A DNA stretch of 6,967 bases from Desulfobacterales bacterium (GTDB lineage: Bacteria > Desulfobacterota > Desulfobacteria > Desulfobacterales > Desulfobacteraceae), in assembly GCA_022361315.1 (NCBI GenBank), contig JAKSBB010001065.1:1-6967 (forward strand), read 5' to 3'. Positions 1 through 6,014 of this stretch are shown in pieces. The notes under the pieces were generated by a model. It was not told the DNA's origin. It worked only from the letters and a program-made list of their open reading frames with translations, and did not search any database. The position numbers and the translations under genes are program-made. The stretch's first letter is position 1. Each line of letters opens with the position of its first letter.

Positions 1-575
1 CGGCCGTTTCCCAAAGGCCGCCGGTAATCGAACAGCACCAGATTTAAATTCCGGTCCAGCGCCCTGTGCTGAAATCCGTCATCCAGAATGACCACGTTCA
101 CATCCGGATCTGCCAATTCCTTCAGGGCCAGCCGGCCTGCCAGGTAGCGTTTTTTTCCCACCACAACGGGAAATTGTCCTGCCGCCGCCATCATGTGGGG
201 CTCCTCCCCGGCGGTATCCGCATCAAGAAAGACCCGGCTGCCGTCCCCCACCACAGCGGCCTCCTTTTTCAAATTGCCCTTATATCCGCGGCTGACCACC
301 ACGGGCCGGTATCCAAGATCCCTTAAAATACCGGCCAGGTATACCGTCGTCGGGGTCTTACCGGCACCTCCGGCAACGATATTGCCGATGGAAATCACCG
401 GGCAGGGGAGTTGCTTCGATTGCAGTATCCCCTTGTCATATAGAAAGGAACGGATGCCTACTACCGCTGAATACACCCCTGAGATCCCCGCCAGGCAACG
501 CTCTGTAAAACCGGGGGACTCGGATATATCCTGACCTGAGATTCGGGTGATTTTATCCGTCAGCGACTTAAACAA
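1..575 (-). CDS. lpxK: tetraacyldisaccharide 4'-kinase LpxK (C-terminal part beyond the window)
   Basis: LpxK phosphorylates the 4' position of the tetraacyl disaccharide 1-phosphate at the inner membrane to give lipid IVA. About 191 codons are visible; the family is usually 320-370 residues, so roughly the first half is present and the gene runs off the left edge. Seen: a hydrophobic N-terminal stretch near residues 28-46, a Walker A P-loop GNIVAGGAGKTPTT at about 64-77, VVVSRGYKG at 92-100, GEEPHMMA at 123-130, and the catalytic-site motif LDDGFQH at 164-170. The order matches E. coli LpxK. No ATG lies upstream of the P-loop in this frame. I place the start at the TTG at 575-573, which overlaps the waaA stop by 8 nt and is preceded by GGAG/GAAGG inside the waaA end, so translation is probably coupled. 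A GTG near codon 34 is a less likely alternative, as it would remove the membrane segment. Confidence 0.93.
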   Translation of the reverse strand, partial: MFKSLTDKITRISGQDISESPGFTERCLAGISGVYSAVVGIRSFLYDKGILQSKQLPCPVISIGNIVAGGAGKTPTTVYLAGILRDLGYRPVVVSRGYKGNLKKEAAVVGDGSRVFLDADTAGEEPHMMAAAGQFPVVVGKKRYLAGRLALKELADPDVNVVILDDGFQHRALDRNLNLVLFDYRRPLGNG

Positions 576-1866
576 AATCCTTCTCTCCCATGATGTCGAG
601 AATCTTTTGGACCGCACCGGAATTATCCAGAAATACGTTCCTGGCAGCATCTCCCGTCTTTGTGTTTCTATTCGTATCCGTCAGCAGTTCCCGAATGATT
701 TCCTCCCCTGTGGCAGCCCCGTCAACAATGACAGCGCCACCAGCTTCCGTTAGCCACTCAGCCACTTCATGAAAATCGGTCATATGCGGACCGAAAATAA
801 CCGGCTTGCCGAACATGGCCGGCTCCAGGGGATTGTGGCCGCCCAGCGGGACCAAAGATCCGCCGATAAAAGCCAGATCACAGATGGCATAGGCACTTGC
901 CAGTTCCCCCAAGGAATCAATGAAAATTACATCAGCTGTTGCTTTTACATCTGGATCATCAGACAGGCAGGCGGCATTGAGTCTCTCAGGTAGCGTCGAC
1001 ATCACAGAACGGCTCCGGCCGGGATCCCTGGGCGCGACAATCAGCTTAAGGTCGGGGATGCCCGCCTTAACCCGGACAAAAACATCCGTAAGCATCTCCT
1101 CCTCCCCTTCATGGGTGCTGCCGGCGATCCACACCGGCTGTCCCGGGGTAACCCCGAACCGCTCCTGCAAGGTATTGATCTCGCCGGCGTTCAACACCAA
1201 GGCCGGCTGGTCGAATTTAATATTGCCCGTTATGGAAAGGTTCTCTCCTGGAATCTCCAATTGCCGGAACCCCTGTGCATCTTTTGCGGTCTGTGCCATG
1301 ACATGGGAGAGGGAGGAAAAAAACAGGGAAGAAAACCGCCCTAGTTTCAAATACCCTTTCAAGGACCTTTCCGAAAGCCTCGCATTTACAAGCACCACTG
1401 CGATTGCCTTGGCTTTCATGATGGACAAAAATCCCGGCCACAGATCGGTTTCCACCAGGCAGACCAGATCCGGCCGGATTCTGCCGGTCACACGCAACAC
1501 CGACGTCCAGAAATCGTAGGGGAAATATGCAATCACAGATACAGGTGAGTCTTCACGTTCAGCGCCCAACAACCGCCCGGCCGTTTCATATCCGGTACGG
1601 GTTGAGGCGGTAAAAACAATTTCAGCCCCCGGCACCCGCTCCTTCAGACGATTTACAAACGGTACGGCAGAATTCACCTCACCCACGGACAGGGCGTGGA
1701 CCCAGATTCGTTTCGTTCCCGGCCGTTTTTCCGGAATGGCGGTAAACAGTCCCAGGCGCGGCAGCAGATTTGCCCGCCGTTTTTCCGACACGGCCCAAAG
1801 CAGCGGCAGCAGGGGCAACACCAGAATAAACACCAGGGTAACAATAATATGATAGCAAAAAATCAT
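568..1866 (-). CDS. waaA: 3-deoxy-D-manno-octulosonic acid (Kdo) transferase WaaA/KdtA
   Basis: WaaA transfers Kdo from CMP-Kdo to lipid IVA on the cytoplasmic face of the inner membrane. The 432-residue length is typical (E. coli about 425). Seen: an N-terminal membrane anchor at about 5-25; HALSVGE at 57-63, whose Glu63 matches the proposed catalytic base of GT30 enzymes; VETDLWP at 138-144; NARLSERS at 161-168; TGNIKFD at 213-219; STHEGEE at 250-256; APRDPGR at 278-284; and the C-terminal sugar-nucleotide motif GGSLVPLGGHNPLEPA at 335-350. Both GT-B lobes are complete. The start is the first ATG in the frame, since an in-frame TGA lies four codons upstream. No convincing Shine-Dalgarno precedes it, so reinitiation after lptG (28 nt away) is possible. 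Whether it adds one, two or more Kdo residues cannot be told from sequence. Confidence 0.96.
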   Translation of the reverse strand: MIFCYHIIVTLVFILVLPLLPLLWAVSEKRRANLLPRLGLFTAIPEKRPGTKRIWVHALSVGEVNSAVPFVNRLKERVPGAEIVFTASTRTGYETAGRLLGAEREDSPVSVIAYFPYDFWTSVLRVTGRIRPDLVCLVETDLWPGFLSIMKAKAIAVVLVNARLSERSLKGYLKLGRFSSLFFSSLSHVMAQTAKDAQGFRQLEIPGENLSITGNIKFDQPALVLNAGEINTLQERFGVTPGQPVWIAGSTHEGEEEMLTDVFVRVKAGIPDLKLIVAPRDPGRSRSVMSTLPERLNAACLSDDPDVKATADVIFIDSLGELASAYAICDLAFIGGSLVPLGGHNPLEPAMFGKPVIFGPHMTDFHEVAEWLTEAGGAVIVDGAATGEEIIRELLTDTNRNTKTGDAARNVFLDNSGAVQKILDIMGEKDFV

Positions 1867-1894
1867 GGGGTGAATTCAGTCCACTTATGCCAGG

Positions 1895-2971
1895 TTACTC
1901 GGTATTAATCAGATAGATCGTTCCCAGGCACAAAAAGACCAGATTTGACACCCAGGCCGCTACCACCGGCGGCAGAATCTTGGCATACCCCAGGGAAATA
2001 CAAAACCCGAACATAAACCAGTAAAGAAAACAAATCACCACCCCCAGTGCGATCCCCACAGGCAGGTTGGTTTTCACAAAGGCGCGCATACCGGTGGCGG
2101 CCCCTGTCAGTGCCATGATGACGCAGATAAAGGGAAAGGCAAGTTTGCCGTACATATCCACCCGATAGGTGGTGGCATCATACCCCTCGTTTGTGACTTT
2201 CCGGACATATGCCCGGAGTTCTGAGAAACTCATTTCATCGGTTTTCATGGCCAGTTCACCGAGATCTTCCGGTGCCAGCTTTAAATCCATGCGCTTTACC
2301 GCCTGGGTGATGACGTCATAGTCATCGGTTTCCGGATTGTAAACCTGCTCGGTCACGCCTTCGAATTTCCATTGTCCGTCTATGTATACACCGTTGCGGG
2401 CATCAATCCGCTGAACGATTTTATACCCGTCCCCCATGGCCGTGGCAGTGACGCCGGCCACCCGCTGTTGTACAGGATCAAAAAAGTTTATATGCACCAT
2501 GTGCCGCTCCGTTTTGATCCAAATATCCGTTCTGCCCTGGGATGTTGTAGGTCCCCCGTCCATTTCCTGGTAGCGGATGTAATTAGCCCGGGACATGGAA
2601 ATGGGAATCAGGGTTTCTCCGACAAAAAACATCACACAGGCCAGGGCCACGCCGGCTGCCAGAGCCGGCTTCACCAGAAAGTAGACGGAAATCCCGGAGG
2701 ATTTCAATGCGGTCAGCTCCGCATTCCGGTTCATGATGCCGAATGACGCGATAACGGCCAGCAGGAGGCTGGCCGGGGTCAACTGGACAAACATGAACGG
2801 CAGTTTGAGCAATACATACCACAGCCCCTTGAGCATGGTGATATCCGACTTGATAAACTTGTCCATTCTGGACAGATAGTCGATAAACACAAACAACACC
2901 AGAATGAGCCCCTGGATGATGATAAAGAACCGTGAAAATTCTTTGAGCCAATATTTGTGAAGGCACTTCAT
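1895..2971 (-). CDS. lptG: LPS export system permease LptG
   Basis: LptG pairs with LptF to form the transmembrane core of the LptB2FG ABC transporter, which extracts LPS from the inner membrane and passes it to LptC/LptA. The 358 residues match the family (E. coli 360) and the YjgP/YjgQ layout. Membrane segments lie at about 13-33, 55-80 and 98-120, then a periplasmic beta-jellyroll at about 125-260, then segments near 275-295, 302-325 and 332-355. The cytoplasmic coupling helix NRNAELTALKSSG at 81-93 is well conserved. I call it LptG rather than LptF because it is second in the pair, lacks the longer positively charged tail, and begins with the typical KYWLKEF segment. Its ATG shares one base with the lptF stop (TAATG), with GAGG about 7 nt upstream, so the two subunits are probably translated in step. 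LptA, LptB and LptC are not in the window. Confidence 0.93.
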   Translation of the reverse strand: MKCLHKYWLKEFSRFFIIIQGLILVLFVFIDYLSRMDKFIKSDITMLKGLWYVLLKLPFMFVQLTPASLLLAVIASFGIMNRNAELTALKSSGISVYFLVKPALAAGVALACVMFFVGETLIPISMSRANYIRYQEMDGGPTTSQGRTDIWIKTERHMVHINFFDPVQQRVAGVTATAMGDGYKIVQRIDARNGVYIDGQWKFEGVTEQVYNPETDDYDVITQAVKRMDLKLAPEDLGELAMKTDEMSFSELRAYVRKVTNEGYDATTYRVDMYGKLAFPFICVIMALTGAATGMRAFVKTNLPVGIALGVVICFLYWFMFGFCISLGYAKILPPVVAAWVSNLVFLCLGTIYLINTE

Positions 2972-4164
2972 TACCGAGCCTCAATCTTTTTCTTAAAGCG
3001 GCGGGAGATGGCCTCCACCCCGGCCTGAACCACACGGGGCATGCGTACCGGCTGTTCCTTGGCGTTCCGCACCAGTAGATAAACACCGGCCGCCCCCATC
3101 ACCACATTGGGCAGCCACATCCCGATGAAAGGCGGATAATGACCGGTTTCTCCGGCAGACCAGCCGGCAGCCAGAAGGAAATAATAGAGCAGAAAAAAGA
3201 AAATCCCCATCCCGAAACCGGAAGACCGTCTCAGAGAATTAGACTGGACCCCCAGAGGAAAGGCCAGAAGTCCCAATGACAAACAGGCAAAGGGAATGGA
3301 AAATTTTTCATGAAGAATCATTAACGCTTCGCTTTTCAGGGCTGGCTTTTCAAACCCTGCACGTATCCGTTGCACCAGTTCATTCAGACTCAGTTCATCC
3401 AATTCCTTACGCAACTTACGCCCCCCCTGTTTCTGAAGGCTGAGCAGATCAACATTGATATCATAGTGACCGAATTTGATGTTGGTGACCGCCGCATTCT
3501 CGGCATCGACCTGGTTAATCATCCCGTCATACAGACGGATGGTATACACCTTGTCATCATCACGGCGTATGAGTTTGCCCCGGGGGGCCACAGAGATTGA
3601 AACCACCCCCTGGGTCCGCCGGTCCTCAATGAAGACATCGGTTAATTCCCGGGTCTTCATGTCCACATGGGAGACATAGACCATGATATCCCTAAGCTGG
3701 GAATTGAACTGCCGTTCCTGGAGTGCGGCGTCCACCGAAGATCTGGCAATGTCGATGCTCTTTTTCTTCAGAGAGAGTTTCCCCCATGACACCCCGTAGA
3801 CCGTAATCCACATGGTGAGTATGGTGGCGGCTACGGAAAAAACAATCACCGGCGGCAACAGCCTGTAAAGGGAGGCGCCGGCCCCTTTCAGTGCAACGAT
3901 CTCATTTTCTCCGGCCATGCGCATAAAGGTTAAGAGAATGGAAATCATGGCCGACATGGGCAGGGTGAATTCCATGAATCTGGGCAGGGTAAAGCCGATG
4001 AGCATCAGAATATCCCAGATACTGGTATCGTAGTTGACCACCATATTCGTGATTTCCGGAATCCGGGTCATCAGAAACACAAAGGTCAGAAAAAACAGAC
4101 TGATGATAAAAGGCGGTACAAGCTCAAAAAAAATATAGGTATGTATGCGTTTAATCCGTATCAT
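2971..4164 (-). CDS. lptF: LPS export system permease LptF
   Basis: LptF is the second permease subunit of the inner-membrane LPS extractor and partner of LptG just downstream. With the start at 4164 it has 397 residues, somewhat longer than E. coli LptF (366); the extra length is partly a basic C-terminal tail ending RRFKKKIEAR. Membrane segments are at about 12-34, 52-80 and 100-122, the periplasmic jellyroll spans about 130-265, and C-terminal segments are near 288-306, 316-335 and 346-366. The coupling helix GENEIVALKGAGAS at 85-98 is clear. The frame stays open to an ATG at 4242, but its first 26 codons look unlike any LptF, cross the promoter, and would precede the family-typical MIRIKRIHTYIFFEL beginning. 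I therefore choose 4164. No Shine-Dalgarno is seen there, which fits the near-leaderless promoter described separately. Confidence 0.92.
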   Translation of the reverse strand: MIRIKRIHTYIFFELVPPFIISLFFLTFVFLMTRIPEITNMVVNYDTSIWDILMLIGFTLPRFMEFTLPMSAMISILLTFMRMAGENEIVALKGAGASLYRLLPPVIVFSVAATILTMWITVYGVSWGKLSLKKKSIDIARSSVDAALQERQFNSQLRDIMVYVSHVDMKTRELTDVFIEDRRTQGVVSISVAPRGKLIRRDDDKVYTIRLYDGMINQVDAENAAVTNIKFGHYDINVDLLSLQKQGGRKLRKELDELSLNELVQRIRAGFEKPALKSEALMILHEKFSIPFACLSLGLLAFPLGVQSNSLRRSSGFGMGIFFFLLYYFLLAAGWSAGETGHYPPFIGMWLPNVVMGAAGVYLLVRNAKEQPVRMPRVVQAGVEAISRRFKKKIEAR

Positions 4165-4173
4165 TTCACAGGG

Positions 4174-4202
4174 AAAATATTCGTTTGCAGGGCGGGTGTC
4201 AA
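4174..4202 (-). promoter_or_regulatory. sigma70-type promoter for the lptF-lptG-waaA-lpxK operon
   Basis: On the minus strand a perfect -35 box TTGACA (4202-4197) is followed by a 17-nt spacer and a -10 box TATTTT (4179-4174). Initiation about 7 nt past the -10 box would fall near 4167, only about 0-5 nt before the lptF ATG at 4164. An A9 tract on this strand (4254-4246) lies further upstream. The match is seen directly; its activity is inferred. Confidence 0.72.
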
Positions 4203-4204
4203 GA

Positions 4205-4345
4205 AAGGAGTTGTAAATGCACGGCCACCCTGAGGTTTTCAATACTTTTTTTTTCTGGTATGCAAGGGACCATGAAAGCGATTATTGTTGCAAACGGCCG
4301 TTTCGCCCCCACCCCCGATATTCGCCGGGAGCTGTCCACGGCTGA
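4205..4345 (+). other. possible small or upstream ORF (42 codons) with strong RBS, overlapping the thiN start
   Basis: A full AAGGAG Shine-Dalgarno (4205-4210) sits 6 nt before an ATG at 4217. The frame reads MHGHPEVFNTFFF and stops at TGA 4343-4345, 42 codons in all. It overlaps the beginning of the thiamine pyrophosphokinase gene in another frame. The peptide is not recognised, and its second half is only the shifted reading of the kinase gene. It could be a leader ORF coupling translation to the kinase, the true kinase start separated from it by an indel in the T9 tract at 4246-4254, or chance. The ribosome-binding signal is better than the one at the kinase ATG. Confidence 0.35.
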
Positions 4346-4907
4346 CATGATCATTGCGGCAGACGGCGGGGCAATCCATTTAAGAAAGGTATCCGTGAAC
4401 CCTGACCTCATCATAGGAGACCTGGATTCCATCGACGAGGCCTCAAAGGATTTCTTTGCTGCCAGGGACATTCCCGTGCAAACCTATCCCCAAAAAAAAG
4501 ATATGACCGATACGGAACTCTGCCTGGAATACGCCGTCAGCCAGGGGGCGGATGAGGTAGTCCTCATGGGGGTCACCGGACGTCGCCTGGATCATACCGT
4601 TGCCAACGTCCTGATGCTCCGCCGCCTTCTGGGCCTGGGCGTAAAGGGCAAGATACTGGATACCAATAATGAGATCTTTCTGGTGGATTCCAATACGACT
4701 GTGAAAGGGAGCCCGGGAGAGTTGCTCTCCGTCATACCGGTCACGGATCGGGTAACGGGACTGACGCTGGAGGGGCTGGCCTATCCGCTGACTGAGAAAA
4801 CCCTCGATATGGGTACAGCACTTGGTGTGAGTAACGTTTTTACAGGAGATACGGCAACGATCAAGCTGCGATCCGGAATGGTGCTTGTGACAAAATCAAG
4901 GGATTAG
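4272..4907 (+). CDS. thiN: thiamine pyrophosphokinase (thiamine diphosphokinase)
   Basis: This enzyme transfers pyrophosphate from ATP to thiamine, giving the cofactor thiamine diphosphate in the cytoplasm. The 211 residues are typical of bacterial TPKs. Seen: AADGGA at 29-34, PDLIIGDLDS at 44-53 (acidic metal/ATP site), PQKKDMTDTE at 73-82, and GVTGRRLDHTVANV at 100-113, all in the family order, followed by the beta-rich C-terminal thiamine-binding domain (about 140-210, with GxxLSVIP and the late TALGVSN motif at 182-188). I start at the ATG at 4272 because MKAIIVANG is the usual family beginning; AAGGGA lies just upstream. In-frame ATGs at 4260 and 4185 have no ribosome-binding site. The gene diverges from lptF with only 107 bp between the two starts. 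No TPP riboswitch core is visible upstream. The symbol follows the Bacillus name and is a family-level assignment. Confidence 0.93.
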   Translation: MKAIIVANGRFAPTPDIRRELSTADMIIAADGGAIHLRKVSVNPDLIIGDLDSIDEASKDFFAARDIPVQTYPQKKDMTDTELCLEYAVSQGADEVVLMGVTGRRLDHTVANVLMLRRLLGLGVKGKILDTNNEIFLVDSNTTVKGSPGELLSVIPVTDRVTGLTLEGLAYPLTEKTLDMGTALGVSNVFTGDTATIKLRSGMVLVTKSRD

Positions 4908-4910
4908 ATG

Positions 4911-4927
4911 GCCGGATAATTATCGGC
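4911..4927. terminator. short hairpin between convergent genes
   Basis: GCCGGATAA at 4911-4919 is complementary to TTATCGGC at 4920-4927 apart from one bulged G, so the arms meet with almost no natural loop. It lies in the 19-bp gap between the kinase stop and the lipoprotein stop. There is no T-tract on either strand, so it is a weak terminator candidate at best. Confidence 0.25.
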
Positions 4928-5853
4928 TAAGCGCTTTTATCATCCGCTTTGCCGTCTCCATCCTCGCCGTCTTCACCCTCACCCTCCTCTTCATCTTTTC
5001 CGATGGTGTGCTCAATGATAAATTCCTCCACCTTTGTCACAGAGGTGGCAATGATCACATGCTCAATATCAATGTCCTTGATGAACCCCTCCATATAGGG
5101 ATTCAGCACATCCACCAGCTTTTTCTTCTGGGCCTTGATCTTGTCAAAATTTTCCACATCCCCGTAAACCAGAGAACTTAAAAACAGAATCGCCGCGTCC
5201 CTGGCCCTGGGATGAAACTTCGGTACTTCCTGGTCGGGCATCAGTTCCTTGAGTACCATGTGCATATTCATACACAGATACCGGTCCTGGACATTGGAAC
5301 TGTTCTTGTTTAAATTAACGGCATAGGGTGCCATTTCAATAATTTGGGCCACCTCCCCTTCAGCAGCCGGCCCTTTCTGACCGCTGGTTTTATTCCATTC
5401 ACCCACCCGGCCGTTTTCTTCTTTCAGCAACATCATCCGCTCGCCCAGCTCGACAATTTCAAAAAATGTGGTGTCGTTTTTTTCCCAGACTTCCTCGATG
5501 TCGGATTCCACTACGGTGAATATCAGCTGTCCTTCTTCCATGTGCCAGGAACCGTTTGCATTTCCCCTGGAGCTTACAATCTTTGAGGTGACATCGGCGA
5601 TCCGCACCGATGAATTCCAAGTGCCCTTCGGATTTATAATCAGAAGAATGTATGCCCGGTTTTTATACTGGGTCCAGTTACCCAGAACCAATTCCTCATC
5701 ACTTGGTTCTTTTTCACCGCACCCGGACAACCCGAGTGTGGTACCTGCCAGAAAAACACAGGAGAGGCATATAACTAAAAGGCGAACGGCGCCGCGTGCA
5801 GCACCGTTCGGTGTACAGACCGGGAATTTCCGCTTAAGGTGTTGTGAAACCAT
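4927..5853 (-). CDS. lipoprotein with lipocalin-like domain and FliL-like C-terminal domain
   Basis: Function unknown. Counting from the ATG at 5853 (308 residues), a basic N-region of some 20-25 residues and a hydrophobic core lead to a perfect lipobox LSGC with Cys45, so a signal-peptidase II lipoprotein is expected; Gly at +2 does not suggest inner-membrane retention. Residues about 55-155 are beta-rich with a GNW start, NPKGTW, GSWHMEEGQL and a late GEWNK, resembling small lipocalin-like domains. Residues about 170-284 resemble the periplasmic domain of FliL: PYAVNLN, then RYLCMNMHMVL, then RARDAAILFLSS, a helix with DKIKAQKKKLVDVLN, and a final IEHVIIATSV strand. The tail from about 286 is strongly acidic (Asp/Glu/Gly). 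An ATG at 5862 is in frame, but AGGA about 8 nt before 5853 favours the latter. No flagellar genes are nearby. The lipoprotein call is firm, the FliL call fair, and the lipocalin call tentative. Confidence 0.8.
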   Translation of the reverse strand: MVSQHLKRKFPVCTPNGAARGAVRLLVICLSCVFLAGTTLGLSGCGEKEPSDEELVLGNWTQYKNRAYILLIINPKGTWNSSVRIADVTSKIVSSRGNANGSWHMEEGQLIFTVVESDIEEVWEKNDTTFFEIVELGERMMLLKEENGRVGEWNKTSGQKGPAAEGEVAQIIEMAPYAVNLNKNSSNVQDRYLCMNMHMVLKELMPDQEVPKFHPRARDAAILFLSSLVYGDVENFDKIKAQKKKLVDVLNPYMEGFIKDIDIEHVIIATSVTKVEEFIIEHTIGKDEEEGEGEDGEDGDGKADDKSA

Positions 5854-5888
5854 GGTATTCATCCTGATGGGTTAAGTTCCTGCAAACA

Positions 5889-5917
5889 AAGCTATCATGC
5901 CCCAATTTGAGGGTCAA
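5889..5917 (-). promoter_or_regulatory. weak candidate promoter for the lipoprotein gene
   Basis: The minus strand reads TTGACC (5917-5912), a 17-nt spacer, then TAGCTT (5894-5889). The -35 match is good (5 of 6) but the -10 match is poor (3 of 6). The position would give a 5' leader of about 30 nt before the ATG at 5853. Confidence 0.28.
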
Positions 5918-5940
5918 GCAAACCTGGCTCGATTTCCCCT

Positions 5941-5970
5941 TTGTCTTCTCATACCCATTCGGGGTATAAG
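5941..5970 (+). promoter_or_regulatory. candidate promoter with overlapping operator-like inverted repeat
   Basis: TTGTCT (5941-5946), an 18-nt spacer and TATAAG (5965-5970) form a moderate sigma70-like promoter about 45 nt before the exonuclease ATG. A perfect inverted repeat, ATACCC-N5-GGGTAT (5951-5956 and 5962-5967), covers the spacer and enters the -10 box, a typical place for a repressor operator. No T-tract follows, so it is not a terminator. Seen in sequence; the regulatory role is inferred. Confidence 0.4.
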
Positions 5971-6014
5971 GGGCCAAACTTTAACCCGTGAGAAAAAAAC
6001 CATTAGGAAAATAA

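Noticed and set aside
920..1519. 199-codon plus-strand ORF opposite waaA
   Set aside because: It is antisense to a well-conserved gene, with low-complexity Ser/Thr-rich content and no recognisable domain.
2583..3086. 167-codon minus-strand ORF across the lptF/lptG junction
   Set aside because: It is in another frame within two clearly conserved genes, with an Arg/Pro/Gly-rich composition typical of a shadow frame.
4136..4164. Plus-strand promoter for the kinase inside the lptF start (TATCAT at 4159-4164)
   Set aside because: The -10 resemblance has no acceptable -35 at 16-18 nt spacing, so the kinase promoter remains unidentified.
4165..4242. In-frame N-terminal extension of LptF to an ATG at 4242
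   Set aside because: The 26 extra residues are unlike LptF family starts and cross the TTGACA/TATTTT promoter. The family-like beginning is at 4164.
4185..4271. In-frame extension of the thiamine pyrophosphokinase to an ATG at 4185
   Set aside because: There is no ribosome-binding site at 4185 or 4260, and the typical MKAIIVANG start is at 4272.
4165..4271. TPP riboswitch upstream of the thiamine pyrophosphokinase
   Set aside because: Only a CTGAGG resembles part of the THI box. The other conserved core segments and the needed length are absent.
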